Below are positions 25,397 through 38,534 of a stretch of DNA of 64,000 nt, piece by piece; position 1 is the stretch's first letter, and every line of letters starts with the position of its first letter. The notes below the pieces were generated by a model, which had not been told where the DNA came from, did no database searches, and saw only the letters and a list, made by a program, of their open reading frames with translations. The position numbers and the translations under genes were made by a program. This DNA comes from Sphaerolaimus hirsutus (Eukaryota; Nematoda; Chromadorea; Monhysterida; Sphaerolaimidae): positions 13,892,529 to 13,956,528 of the forward strand of contig OZ038451.1 of assembly GCA_964036195.1 (NCBI GenBank). The letters are read 5' to 3'.

Positions 25397-25923
25397 AGGC
25401 CGGAATTAGAGCTCAGCGTCGATTCGACGTGAAATGATGACGTGAAATGTTTTCGTGAAATTAATTACATGAGTGTGGATCATGCTACGGGTCTACAATT
25501 TTCTAAGGATAATATATGAATCAATACCTTAATCGTGTCCAATACTGAGTGTTATCAGCCACAACTTGAGCGAATTGAAAAATTCAATTTTTATCATTCC
25601 ACGTCATCATTTTACGTCAGGGAACAACTTGACATTTCACGTCAGACTATTGCAAGCAGCAGTCCGACGTGAAATGTCAAGTTGTTCCCTGACACTGTGA
25701 CGTGAAATGATGATGACGTGAAATGATAAAAATTGAATTTTTCAATTCGCTCTAGTTGTGGCTGATAACACTCGGTATTGGACACGATTAAGGTATTGAT
25801 TCATATATTATCCTTAGAAAATTGTAGACCCGTAGCATGATCCACACTCATGTAATTAATCTCACGAAAACATTTCACGTCATCATTTCACGTCGAATCG
25901 ACGCTGAGCTCTAATTCCCGCTT
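25397..25923. mobile_element. 527-bp foldback element, TA target site
   Basis: Near-perfect arms of about 240 bp. Outer ends are aggccggaattagagctcag and ctgagctctaattcccgctt; the centre is a short loop near 25651-25670. Arm text includes GACGTGAAATGATGACG repeats. TA lies on both sides (25395-25396 and 25924-25925), fitting a TA-targeting (Tc1/mariner-like) MITE. It interrupts the left arm of a larger palindrome. Confidence 0.85.
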
Positions 25924-26219
25924 TATAGTGAATATGAAATCAGCAAAAATCAAAAAAAAATTGTTTGTAAACAAGTATGCATTCATTATACTTTTTTTAC
26001 ATATTCATATTCATGAAATAACATATTTATTTGCAGCTGATGTTCACTGTACAATCTGTTTTTGGCACCATACATATGCAATCTGTGTTTGGCAATGGTC
26101 AATTATCAGCACATATGTGTAATATTAGCCTTGTGCAATACAGCAAAAAATATGTGTGATTATGTGCAATATGCAGTATGGGCAATACATAGGGTCTTGC
26201 ATATCTTATTGTACCACAA

Positions 26220-26597
26220 GGGGCAGTCCCAGACCCTGTAAAAGACCCTGTAAAGTGTAATGTAATGTGTAATGTAATAGACCCCGTAAAATGTCATGTA
26301 TCATGTAACAGACACAGTAAAGTGTCAAATGCCACGTAAAAGACCCTGTAAAGTGTCATGGGTATCCAAATTTTATTTTATCATATTCAAATATTATGTT
26401 TTTGTATCAAAATCTTACTTTTTGACATAAGATTGGGATATCATAATATAAGATTTGGATACACATGACACTTTACATAGTCTTTTACATGACATTTAAT
26501 ACTTAACAGGGTTTGTTAAGTGACACATAACATTCAACAGGGTCTTTTATATGACACATGACATTTTACAGGGTCTTTTATGGGTCTAGGACTGCCC
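26220..26597. mobile_element. Hairpin (MITE-like) element, long-loop subtype
   Basis: Left end ggggcagtcccagaccctg, right end gggtctaggactgccccct. Left units are GTAAAAGACCCTGTAAAGTG; right units are CTTTTACATGACA. The loop holds gtatccaaattttatt and inverted aagatttggatacacatgac, the same loop type as the copy inside the SMYD4-like gene (51524-51871). It sits at the centre of the large palindrome. Confidence 0.8.
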
Positions 26598-26959
26598 CCT
26601 CCGTTGCAATATACAAAACCCTATGTATTGCCCATACTGGATATTGCACATGGGAATTAATCACACATATTTTTGCTCTATTGCACAAGGCTAATATTGC
26701 ACATCTATGCTGACAATTGCACAGTGCCAAACACAGATTGCACATGTATAGTGCCAAACACTGTTGCACAGTGAACATCAGCTGCAAATAAATATGTAAT
26801 TTTTAATGAATGCATAGTTCCATATTTACAATGTTTTTATTGATTTTCGGTGATTTCATATTTACTATTATGCAGGCAATGAAAGGCAGCTGTGTTTGCA
26901 GAAAAAGGACAATTGCAGACACAGACAATCACACATATCAGGGGGCAAACTTCGGTATA

Positions 26960-27386
26960 GAGCCGGAATTACAGCTCAGCGGCGTTTGACGTGAAATGAT
27001 GACTTTGTAAAATTGATTACATCAAAATAGACAAAGGTACAGCATTGAAATTTCAGAATTAGATAGTTCTAGTAATTGTGTGTAATGTCCCAAAAAAATT
27101 TTTACCAAATACTCATTATTCAAGTAGTTATTAATTTAACGTCAAAATTTTTTGGTGACATAAATTGTTTGACATGAAATGTTGATGTAGAATGTATAAA
27201 TTTTGATGTAAAATTAATAACTTATTAAATAATAATTATTTTCTTAATTTTTTTTGGACATTACACACAATTACTAGAACTATCAAATTCTGAAATTTCA
27301 ATGCTGTACCTATGTCTATTTTGATGTAATCAATTTTATGACGTCATCATTTCACGTCAAACGCCGCTGAGCTGTAATTCCGGCTT
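26960..27386. mobile_element. 427-bp foldback element, TA target site
   Basis: Same terminal family as 25397-25923: ends gagccggaattacagctcag and ctgagctgtaattccggctt. TA flanks it (26958-26959 and 27387-27388). The inner arms differ (ttgattacatcaaaatag and its inverse), so the copies share ends but not interiors. Confidence 0.85.
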
Positions 27387-27389
27387 TAT

Positions 27390-30300
27390 GGCAAATTGAT
27401 ATCCATCTTTGTCAACCATGGGTCATCTTATGAATTCATGTGCAATGAGTTAATTTGTGCAAAGATCAGCATGTATGGGAGGTTAATTACAATGTGCAAT
27501 AGACGGTTTTGTTAAATATGTGTTTTACAGTGTTCCCGAATATGCATCCACACGCCATGGGGCTTATCTCTTTAAATTTCAGCATATTTGGGATTTATTT
27601 CACGTAAAAAGCGAATTCAGAATACATTGGACCTCATCAGATGAAAGGTGCTTGGAGTCTGTGGCAGTGCTTGCATTATGCCTGATTTTGTTTTGGATCA
27701 TGCTCAACTTGGAGTAGACGAAAACTGGATTTTGTGGTACTTTGTTTTTGGATTATGCATTCTTGAATTCTGATGAAGACTTCTTTCGTTGTGGGCATGC
27801 GATTTGCAACGTGGCACACGAATGCAAGAAAAGTAGCTTCTATTTATGTACATTCACAGCATTTATGGCAGTGGCTCAAACGTGCGCCCGGCAACTCAAA
27901 TCGCATTTTGTGGGAATTGGGCGCCACTGCGTTTGGCGTGCCGGTGCGCCGTGTTTGCGCCCAAAACCATTTGAGAAGCTATTTGCTTTGGGACGGCCGC
28001 CCGTTCGTCGGTGGGTTTTGTAGCAGCTAAGATGCCACTAGCTGAGCCGCAAATGAAGTAGACAACATTGGGCCGCCGCGTGTGAGCAGCGCGAAACCGC
28101 ACGCTGCCACTGTTGTCAATCTGCCACTGCTATGCGACTGAGCAGTTCCACACTCGATGAGGGGGGCCGTTTCCAGCAAGTGGCAACTATGCAGTTGTGC
28201 AGTCGCGCTGCGACATTCAAATTGGACACGCCGCGCGGCACTCGAACTTTTGCGCTAAGTCGTGATTTTCGCCCCACCCCAAACCGCCGCGGGCTTTTTT
28301 CACGCTCGTAAACTCAAATTCAATTGTCAATCATTGTAGTCGATAAGTGCCTTCGACATTCGTACTTGAAATGTGAAATTGTCTGTTTGTTGGTGCGCGG
28401 GGCGGCGCGCCGCCGCGACGACGCGAAGGATCGGCCGTACAACATCGACGGCAGATAGACGCGCCGCGGCGGCAGCCGGCCACAATGGCAATCAATGGGC
28501 GCTGCGAATGCGCGCTCGGGGGCGGGCATGCACGCGAACGGCGACAATCGGCCGGCCCGGTGATGCGGCCGGCCGCCGCGCCGCTACAGTAGGCGCTCGC
28601 GGTCGGCGTCAACCAGCGGCACTAGCTGCGCCGACGCCACCGACAGGTCGTAAAGCGTGCCGCGCGACGCAACGCCGCGCGCCGGCTGATTCGCGCCGCC
28701 CGCGCTGCTAATAAGACTGCATCCATGCGTGCCGCTCGCTTCCCTACACCTAGACATGGCTCAGCTGAGACACAACTTTCGAGAGAACGTGAAAATAGCT
28801 AAGAATGCATGGCAATGCGATTAGAAACACTAGGCAAGCTAACGAAACCAAAACAAGCTGTTCCGATGCAACATTAACTGACAAAAATCACGAATTCGAC
28901 CAGTGTAACACAAGATAACCCATGATGTCTAGCGGGTCGGTGTCGTTGGCGCGCATGTTCCAGCTAACCGCTTGATAGCGAGCCGGCGCCGCCGCCGGCA
29001 GGAGATGGGCTAATAAAAAGCGTCGCGCGGCGCGCGAGGCAACACTTGCACGCGAGCCGGGGCAGATAACGCGACCGGCACCGGGCCCCGCTAGCCCGCA
29101 AACCGACCGTGCCTAATTGATTCGAAATTGAACGGGCGCCATCGGCCTTTTGTGGCGCGCGCGCACTTTTACGACTGTTTTAGTGGCAAGCGCCGGGGGC
29201 CCCCCGGTTTGGTTACAGTCGATTCGTCGAGATGGGCCGACGGAAGGCAGAGGCGCCGCGGCCGCGCGGCACCCAGGACGAGATGGGGGCAAATACGGCC
29301 GGCTGGCCGAGGAAATACGCGAATGCCAGCCGCCGCACGCATTCGATATTTCGACGTTACCTGCGGCGGCCTTGGCGCGCCGCAGCGGCCATTGTTGTTT
29401 GACGGCTGGTCGCCGCTCGCCGGGCAGATACTAAACACCTTGATTGATGACGTCCGCAAATCAAATCAACCAGGTTCAAATCGTGTGCACGCGCGCCGGG
29501 CGGCCGGCCGGCCAACAAGCACGGCGACACATCGATCTGGCCAGTCGGCTAGTTGTCGCCGCTGCGGCGGCGGCAGGAAGCGCGCCGCACTTTTACGGTT
29601 GCGTGCTGACCAATTCGAGCCACGCCGACGCTGTCCAGCTCGTTATAGGCTTCGAAGGCGTCACCACGCTTGGCGAGCTCTGCCGCTTTGCATTCTTTCG
29701 TTCTGATGGGGATGTACACGTTTACCTAAATGTTATATTTTTATGTCGTTTTGTTTGCGTCGCATGCCGTGTGTTGATGTCGATTTGTTCGGACGTCACA
29801 AGTTGGGTATTTCGGTTAGAATTTACATAAGCAGTCCCTCAATACTTTCTTCAGTACCTCAGATAAAAATTTACAAGTTATTTTAAGCACGCCGCGGTGC
29901 AATTACGTACAACTAAGAAGGAACCATTTCCCAAATGTCTGCATCCAAAGTGACGTCATTTCCACTTTTCACTTTCCTGCTTAAATATGAGTGAAATCGG
30001 TGCTGCGGTTGAGAATGTATGAGTTTTATTGTGAAAATTCCTTATGCTGCGTTATCTAATGACCGTAATTGCGAAATTTACCGTAAAATTGATACAAGCA
30101 AAGCACTGGACGGATTTCGTTTGTCACTGAACACACAAGGTGTTTTCCCAAAAACAATTGGTAATTGTACGGTAATTGTATTTTACGTGACACGTTCTGA
30201 TTTTGACTAGGTAAAAAATTACCGTGTACGCGTCAATGGACGTTTTTTCATCAATTTGTGGACGTTTAAACGTCGAAACTGTAAAAAGTTTATTGGTGTC

Positions 30301-32712
30301 ATTTACACAAAGTCCCGATTTTTCGATCATACTGGCACTAAAGTTCAGAATAAAAGGCGCAATCTTAAGAAAAACAACTGTGACGGCAATTAAGTGCAAT
30401 TTGCACTAACTACGCGTCATCAAACTTGACTTTATTTAAAGGAAGGCCGCGTCGCGGCAGTGTGATATCATAATTCACGCTGAAAAATCCATGCAGTCAC
30501 GGCAATTAAGGACCACCCAAAATTCAGCGACAAAGATTTTCGCGCAAATTCGTTTTTCCATGCATTAATCGCCATCATATTTGTTTTTCGGAGGTAAAAA
30601 AATACCCGAAAGTGTGCATTTGGTCGCTCGATTCCGCTCGGCTCGAATAAAACTCAATTACGCCCATGGAGAAATGCGAATTGAAAAAGTACGACGCTAA
30701 AACGGGGTCGCGTGCGACTTCGAGAACGGCCATTTGTCATTTAATTATTTTCGACGAAACCAAAATTATGCGGCCAGTTCGAGGTATGAAATCAGCACTT
30801 CAGTTGACGCAGGAAGTTTTCACCTAAACTCGGGATTAAAATAAAAAGTGAGGGGTTAAGTCACGTTACTTACGATTCAGCTCAACCCCAAAAATTACCC
30901 TGGAAATAAACGAACATTGACGTCGTGAGGGGGGTTCAAATGAACCCCCCTAATCAGCACTGTAATGCACCAAGGACTGCTCAAATTTGACACTACCGTC
31001 TCAGAGTCTCGTTAAGCCCAGACAGTCAAGGACAGGGCATAACAACAAAGCGCCAGTTTCAGCCATTTACAGCTTCCTATTGAATCAGCAATGCGCATTT
31101 GCGCTCTCGCCGCCGGCACGCGCACGTCGGCGTCGGTGCACTTTCTCGCGCCGGCAGAGGTGAGATTTCGTTAGCCGAGGTGGGAACGGGCCGTTTCCCA
31201 GCGAGCGCGCGCGGCAGGAAGGCGCCGGCGCGGACACAATGCACTGCGGCGCGGCATTCAGGCGCGCGGCATGAAAAGGGCAGCGGCGGCGGGTGCGTTG
31301 AGGCTGACGCGGTCGGACAAGCACGCGGCGCACAGCCGACACATTAGCTCGGCGCGATGCCGCCGCCTGCAGGTGGCGCATTTAGCCGCCGCCGCCGCCG
31401 GCACCGGCAAATCGGTTACGGTGGTCGCGCCCGGCCCGCTTTGACAGTGCACTTAGGCAAATTAGCGGCCGCACTGCACCGCGCGCCGCATTCAGCCGCG
31501 CCGCCGGCCGTGACAAATCGCGGCCTTGTTACCAAGGCGTCAAAGTGGCCCAACTTGGTCCCTGGCACAAAGCGGCGGCTCGCCGGCGTTCTAATGGATT
31601 AAAGGCGCTAAATGTGAAAAGGACACGCGCCGGCGCGCCTGACGCATGACTTTTATGAGCGCTGCCGCATCGCGCTTTGAGCAGCCGAGAAGGGCGCTGA
31701 GCGAACGGCTGGGGGCCGGCGGCCGGTGCCTGGCGCTGGCACTGCTCAGCCGCGCGCCGCTTGATCACTGCCGCGTTCGCGCCGCCGCCCTGGCGACGCT
31801 TGCCGCGCGGCCTCAAGTTTTTGCCACCGTGCCATTCGCGCTAAGCGATCGCTTACAGCCGGCTCGTTTAAGCGCGCCCATTCGTTAAAATAACGGCCCG
31901 GCGACACGAGGAAGCAGTGAACACCGCGCCGCCGAAAATGTGCCGCGAAGAAATGTGGCACAAAGTTTTCGCTGCCGAGGCACTGCGTGCGTGCTTGGAA
32001 AAGAAACCCATGAACGTGACCGAGCAGAGCACGCGCAGCGACCCAGCTTAAAGATCCATTTAAAATAAATTTAATCGACGGGAATGCATCATATTAACTT
32101 CCGCCAAATCTGTGATAATCGACAATTGATTGTAAACCATCGACAGTAAATTTTCAACCCATGTTCCAGGAGTTTCAGTACTGCCAGAAGCACATAGAAA
32201 ACACGGCAGCGTTTACCACAATCATTAGGACAGGGGTCGACACGACTCTACCAATTTATTTTTTTCAAAGTTGGAAGCTGTTAAACGTGACGTGAGAATG
32301 CCAACTTATTAATGTGGCCCTGCCAATAAACTCCCCGTGTTTAAGTTGTCCATTTACCAAATGCATCAATGTACCATACAGGCATGAAATTTACCATACA
32401 CAATGGACGATTCAGCCACACTGAGAGTACCAATTTATCTTAATGCAGAGTATGCATTGCATGCCTGTACATACTGAATTGATGCTTTTTATTCACCATG
32501 GTATTTGAATGGAAATTGATCCCATTGATTTTCAAATATCAATGACAGATTATCGTCTGTACTTACACACGCATGTCTCTTATATGGCATGGAAAATATG
32601 TTTTTAATGACCGTGTTTAGAAAGCTCCCCGATATGGTTATGAATCAACATACACAGGTATATTGAGTGGCAGAATTTGTGATGTTATATATTGCAAAGC
32701 AACGGGTGTGGG
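27390..32712. other. Intergenic DNA with GC-rich islands
   Basis: GC-rich blocks at about 27.9-28.7, 28.9-29.65 and 31.1-32.0 kb alternate with AT-rich DNA. Open frames reach about 190 codons in GC-rich parts, but their predicted products are Arg/Ala/Pro-rich without domains. No gene or RNA supported. Confidence 0.45.
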
Positions 32713-33356
32713 TAGGGTGTCAAAAAAAATTTTTTACGGAAAACGGAAACGGAAACGGAAAATTTTTTTCAGCAGCCGGAAAACGGAACGGAAAAAAATT
32801 TGCACTTGGCGGAAAACGGAAACGGAAACGGAAAAAAAAATTCAGCGGCCGGAAAACGGAAAAAGAGGCTGGAAAAACGGAAACGGAAAAATCAAATTTG
32901 CACGGAAATGGAAAAACTTGCTGAAATTTTGCTGGAAAACGGATAAAATTTGCTGAAATTTTGCTGGAAGGAAAAAATTTGCAGTAATTTTGCTGGAAAC
33001 AGACAATTTTTCACATCATTGACAATCTGCATGAATTTTTGCCAGTTTGGCTGATCAGAAAACAGAAAGTTGAGCCAGAAAAAGATAAAATGAGGCGGTA
33101 AAATGGAAAATTAAGGCGGAAAATGGAAAAAAGGTGGAAAAACTGGAAATTGAGGCGGAAAACGGAAAAAAGGCGGAAAAACTGAAAATTTAGCCGGAAA
33201 ATGGAAAATGAGCCGGAAAAACGGAAACGGAAAAAAAGTGGCCGGAAAACGGAATGGAAAACGGAAAAAAAATTTCAGCAGCCGGAAAACGGAACGGAAA
33301 ACGGAAAAAATTTGCCTGCGGAAAACGGAAACGGAAAACGGAAATTTGACACCCTA
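32713..33356. mobile_element. hAT-like element carrying a GGAAAACGGAAACGG array
   Basis: Ends TAGGGTGTCAAA and TTTGACACCCTA are inverted. The exact 8-bp duplication GGTGTGGG flanks it (32705-32712 and 33357-33364). The interior is an array of CGGAAAACGGAAACGG-like units in one orientation, broken by short spacers. Non-coding; long open frames in it reflect the array. Confidence 0.85.
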
Positions 33357-33369
33357 GGTGTGGGGTCAT

Positions 33370-34872
33370 AAAGGTTTTTATTTCTGCCAAAAGAAACATT
33401 TTTATGCTGGCTTGTTACATATAAATATCACCTTTTGTCAAAGGTTCATCACTTCAAGTGTAGTTGGGCATGAAATAGTGCTTAAAACGTTATAAGAGAA
33501 CGCTAATACATTGAGAGTGATGTTTTACACTGTGGAAATATGTGGAAGCACATTGGCTGGGTATTTTATACACTAACATATCACAGCTTATGGAAGGTTT
33601 GTCACAAAAAATAAAACAAAACCGATGAAAACAACACCCAGAGTTTAAAATTATGTTTATTACACCTTTTCAGGGTGAAAAGTTTTTTTTACATTTTTCT
33701 TCAGTAAAAATACAATTATATTTATCACATTTATTTTCACCAGATACCTTTACATTTCTTCATGAGTTGTGAAACCATATTTACATTTACCGAAATACCA
33801 GGTATTTGGGTAGTTTTACTTATGCTTACAAAAATACTCATTCTCCAAAATACTAGAGACTGGGAAAGTGTAAAACTTGTAGCACAGTGAATAAGTCAAC
33901 AGTAAGTAAACAGGCAGTCTTGAGAAAGCGTAAAACAGGGTCGTGTACAAAAAATACGTACACCAGTGCAATTATGCACTGAAGAGGTACATGTATAAAG
34001 TTGTCAGTGCATACAATTCATCAAGTATTTGGTTGTTGTGGAATTTGTGGAATGGATTCTGATGTCATCACAGTTTAAAGCACAAAGTTTACAGAGCAGA
34101 GTTAGAAGATGCAAAAACAGCAGACTTGTGACGTTGCCACTGAAATTCCACCAAGATTCAGATCAAGATCTAATGGCAGATTGCCAGGTGGGAGTCCAAG
34201 CAATGTAATTTCAAAAAAGTATAATTTTTAGATAAGTTGTATTGTTGATTTATGTAATTGTGTCTATGTTATTGTTGTTCTAGATGATGAGCTTGTGGGT
34301 TATCAAAATATAAAATAATTCATGGAAACGATAAATTAATTAATTTAAAGTGAAGACTATCATTTTTCCGATGCTCAACAGTGCGAGCACTTAATACAAT
34401 TTCTTTACACATTCTTCAATATTTAAAAATACCTTACACTTCGATATAAATAGGTACTCAAAATTTAGTAAGGGTATTTACGCTTAAACTTTCCAAAAAC
34501 GCCAGTATTTTAACAATTGTGATTTCTACTATGCTTTGCCACGTGAAAAACATTTACCGTATCTGCGTGAATAATCCTACAGGGAATTATTTTTTAGTCA
34601 GACCTTTTTTTGAAGGGGGAACTATTCGTGCAGGAATTATACAAGGGGAGGGATTTTTATTTCGTCAAGCATGTGTCTATCCACTCATTCCACAAAAAAA
34701 TGCTGAGTAACACAATAAAATGCCACTTTTTCGTTCGAAATTGAACACAAAAAATCGATCATATACCTTGACGGGGGGATTGTTCAAGGGGGAATTATTT
34801 TTACTCAGTCATCTTACAGGGGAAACTATTTGAGGGGGGAATTGTTCAAGGGAGCAATTATTCAAGCCAATC
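33370..34872. other. AT-rich intergenic DNA with degraded repeats
   Basis: Contains weak pieces of the TACGCTT-array element (about 33780-33860 and 34370-34520, the latter ending tattttaacaattgtg). It also holds partial TACCGTAT...GGGGGAACTATTC repeats near 34555-34860. No gene seen. Confidence 0.4.
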
Positions 34873-34873
34873 A

Positions 34874-35359
34874 CAGTTGTTAAAATGTACGTACATTTAC
34901 TCGAAAAATACGCGTACGCGAGTACGCGGTAAATACATTTACATATACTTTAAACAAGTAATGTACTCACTTTTACGTGTACATTTTAAAAGTACACGCG
35001 TACAGAGAAAATGTATTTTTTTTGCTAAAATCACAAATTTCTGTTGCTAAAATAAGAAAATTTTGAAGAAATCATATAATTTTATGAAAAATGACATTCA
35101 TTATGTATTCCAGTGAAAACCTCACTCTCACATGTAAAAATAGTAGCATTTACGTTTTCTGGAGGAAATGTACTCGCTTTTACATTTTCCTGGGAAAAAG
35201 TATTTTACTCACATTTACGCATGAGTATGTCATTTTAGAGAGTAAAATTTTTACGAGTAAAAAATAGATTTGACATTTTCTATACTGTTTGGTGAGTAAA
35301 AAATAAATACTTACATTCACACATACTTTTTTAAACGTTCGGTAATTCTGACAACACTG
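34874..35359. mobile_element. Array-bearing element, ends CAGTTGT / ACAACACTG
   Basis: Left end cagttgttaaaatgtacg, right end attctgacaacactg, inverted. The interior repeats TTTACTCG, TTTACG and GTACGCG-like units and their complements. Possible imperfect duplication AAGCCAAT / AAGCAAAT at the borders. Confidence 0.55.
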
Positions 35360-35470
35360 AAGCAAATACGGTACTTTACGTTTTTGGAACTAGGTCTGAG
35401 TAAATTTGAAAATCTTCCAGTTTTCGTATACATTTGAAAAAGTTATATGCTCTCAACAACAGGAGGCATG

Positions 35471-36208
35471 TAGGGTTGGAAAAAAATCGATTTTTTTTAA
35501 CGACCCCGATTTTTTTTTAAAAAAATCGATTTTTTTTAATAAAAATCGATTTTTTTTAATAAAAATCGATTTTTTTAAATAAAAATCGCTGGGGTTGAAA
35601 TTAGCCCCAATTCTCTCTAAAGTCGCCTCTAAAGGTAAGAAAAGCCATATAAATTGATAGGGAGTGCAAACTTATGCTTTCTGTTGTAATACAAGTACTG
35701 TAGAGCTTTAGAAAAGCTTGAAAGTCAGTTATTTTTAAGTTTCAGAGAAATTATCTAGTTATATTTGCAGCGTGGATTACACCTCATCAATCATTTGCGA
35801 TTTTGTTTGCAGAAATTGCACGTTCTTGCTGAGAACAAAGTAAAAATCATCTTGGGAGTGAACATGGATGCATTTGCATAAATGTTTGATGTTAAAACAC
35901 ATAGCATAACTATGAATACTTTCCGAAATGATTCATAGCCTATCTTACATGCTTAAAAGCACACAGAAATGGGTGCTACACCACCAAATTAGTTGAACAA
36001 GTAATGAAAAAGCAAATGATGGATTGCTTGCATGAAAATGCGCGCTTGCGCGCAAAAAAAATTTGCATTTTACCTAGTGCAAGAGTACCAAAAATTTTCG
36101 CCAGCGATTTTTTTTAAAAAAAATCGGTACGGGTGCTGCGATTTTTTTTAAAAAAAATCGGAATTTTTTTAAAAAAAATCGCTTAAAAAAAATCGCTTGC
36201 CAACCCTA
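35471..36208. mobile_element. hAT-like element with AAAAATCGATTTTTT arms
   Basis: Ends TAGGGTTGGAAAA and TTGCCAACCCTA. Both arms are made of AAAAATCGATTTTTT-type units that are self-complementary. Flanks share AGGCATG on each side (7 of 8 positions of an 8-bp duplication). The middle 35.6-36.1 kb is unique AT-rich sequence, non-coding. Confidence 0.75.
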
Positions 36209-38202
36209 GGCATGATACAATTGCGACTACCATCGAAAGAATCGTCCATCGCTCGATGGAGCCAAGAGAACGGGGAAAAAACAAACTGAAAGTTATTCTA
36301 GCACCGCATGTCTTACTTGTGATGATCTGTCAAGGCCCCTCACCCATTAGATTCATAAAATGCAATCGCATGAGCGGGTAAAAACGCGACCAAATCATGA
36401 ATTACGTCCGGTCCGATTACAGTAAACCGTCCATTTGTCGGCGGCAGAGGCGCGTGCAGCCGGCAGCCGGCCGGCCGTGACACCCCGCCGTCGAGGGTAT
36501 CATTCAATCGACTGCTGCCAATTGAAATGGACTCAAAACGCGGCGACAGGTAGAGAGGGCAGCGACGCGAGAGCCATTGTGCCCACCGGCCCGAACACTG
36601 GGTGATAGATGCGTCGGGCCGGCCGGGCGTAATTGCCCGTGTGTCAAGAGCGGCGCCGCGGCGACACAATGCGACGTGCAGCGGGGCGGCGCTCGTCGCG
36701 GCCGCCGCCGCCGCGCCCCAAACACGACAAAACCATGCGACGCCCGGCGCGACGAGGCCCAGCCGGGTGGGCAGCGCGACGCATTGTTAACGCCCATCAA
36801 ACGCGCATCACTCCACCTGCCACGGTCCGTCTACCTCGCGAGCGCCCTTTGCAACAAGGTGAAACGAGCAGAGTCTATCGCATGCGGTGTAGAAGTGCGT
36901 GCGCGGAATTATTTAAATCTTTTTACGGCACTGTAGATTTGAAATTTGAACATGTACTTTAAATGGGTACAGAAGTTGAGCCCACACAGAAATGCCCATC
37001 GGAACAGAAGAATCAACGGTACCGCATAAATACGCACATTGGTTGCTGGACGCAAGTTGCGAGTCATTTTGTTCAGGACAGTGACGTCGCCGAACACGTG
37101 GGAGAGCGCGAACTCGGTCACGCCGCGGCGGCGCGAGCGTGAGACCAATTTGCAGCGGCGCCAGTGGCGCGGCCTACCGTAGCGCAGTCGAGCAGCGCGG
37201 CGGCGCGCCGATGGCCGGCGACACGAGGCGCTTCCTGCCCGGCCGCCCGGCCACCAGAGCGGCCGCACTTCAAAAGGCGCGCGCCCAGTGCCAGCCGCGC
37301 GACCACGCAGAGGTGCTCGCTTGGCCCCTTTTACGAGGTGCAGCGCGGCACAGCTTCCTATCCTCACGGGTGCAATTATCGCACGCTGATCGGGCACGGG
37401 AGCGGCGTGGCGGCGGCGCGGCACTGAGCCGATTGTCGCATGTGACGAGCGGCCGGCGGCCGGCGCTGATATATGCGTCGGGCGGCGCGCGTTTAGCGAG
37501 TTATGACTGCGCACCTGCGCCGCGCCGCTCCGACCAGTAGATTTTGAGGCTGTTTTACGACCGGCCCGGCCATATGGCTGGCGCTGCACGTGGACACGGG
37601 CTGAAATTAACGATACAGTGGCCGCCACACACATCTGAAATCGGTTATTGCGCACATCTTTCTTTCGCCATGGAAAGCTATAAAAATGGGGTCCGACTAG
37701 GTGCTGAGCAGCGGCACTTCACACGCCATATACGCCACCCGCACGTCACATCGGCTAGGCCATTGCAATAAAACACCGGGTTCGAATTGAAATAAAATAT
37801 ACATTTCTGATCCATTTGTGATCGAGCTGCGGGGAACCGAATTTGAAAGGGCGCGTCGGTTTTCCATTTTGTTATAAAATTTCAAACAAAAGACAACAGT
37901 GTGAGGAGAAGAACGGAGTTCATTCACACTTACTCACCCACACTCATTCACAACTGGCACCATTCACATGATAAATTTCGGAATGTTCTCAATTCGCAAG
38001 AGGCTTTTACTGCACACGGTTAACAATATATGGCTGGTTCAGGGGGTTGTAAGGGTAATTTTATGCCTCGTGAATTCGAGAAAAATGCAAGAATCGAAAC
38101 CGTTCATCAATCACCACAATTACAGAGGTTTTAACAAAAACGTTTTATAAAGATGCGTCATTTAAAAAAACGTTTTTTTTTCATCTCCATTCGAGAAAAA
38201 TA
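36209..38202. other. GC-rich island and flank without a supported gene
   Basis: 36.4-37.55 kb is GC-rich. The longest open frame in the window apart from genes (minus strand, 36909-37655, 248 codons) lies here, but its product is Arg/Ala-rich with no recognisable domain and no splice partners. Confidence 0.4.
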
Positions 38203-38466
38203 TACCGTATTTCCTCGAATTACCCCCCGGGGGTTTATTTTTTCAGAGTGAAAATGTAGAGAGAGAATAAATGTAAAAATAAATAAAAATGTAACAATAA
38301 CCACCATTTATAAGTTTTTACAGCCTTATATAAGGATGTAGTTGGTTTAAACGATGCTCTAACGTAACACAGTAAGTGTTTTGAACGTCTGTTATGCATT
38401 TCCCGGACCACAAATTCATAGTGCTCATTTTGAGGGGGGGGGGGTATTTCGAGGAAAGACGGTATA
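38203..38466. repeat. TACCGTATTTCCTCGAAATA repeat copy
   Basis: Begins taccgtatttcctcgaatta with a CCCCCGGGGG stretch and ends gggtatttcgaggaaagacggta, inverted. The same family recurs at 41511-41923, 53517-53970, 55166-55589 and in fragments elsewhere. Confidence 0.65.
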
Positions 38467-38534
38467 CATCGAACGCGGAGCAGGTCTGGGATACTTTGAT
38501 AGGTGGAGCTTTGGGGGAAAATTGACCCCCCAAA

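Larger units (their letters stand above)
25365..26905. repeat. Large interrupted palindrome with nested insertions
   Basis: The left arm starts near 25365 (ttgcaaacacacagctgtcc) and is matched inverted near 26885-26903 (gcagctgtgtttgcag). The arms continue with gaatatgaaatcagc versus gatttcatatttac, tatttgcagctgatgttcac versus gtgaacatcagctgcaaata, and gggcaatacatagggt versus accctatgtattgccc. The left arm is broken by the 25397-25923 element and the centre is occupied by the 26220-26597 hairpin. Confidence 0.75.

Noticed and set aside
26220-26597. CRISPR-like array from the repeated CTGTAAA units
   Set aside because: Units are irregular, inverted across the centre and lack uniform spacers; this is a foldback element in an animal genome.
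29128-29706. 192-codon frame in a GC-rich island
   Set aside because: Arg-rich translation typical of random GC-rich sequence; overlapping frames on both strands are equally long.
32663-33399. Lys/Arg-rich open frames over the GGAAAACGG array
   Set aside because: They are translations of a simple repeat array inside a hAT-like element.
36909-37655. 248-codon open frame on the minus strand
   Set aside because: GC-rich DNA with few stops by composition; Arg/Ala-rich product, no domain and no splice partners.
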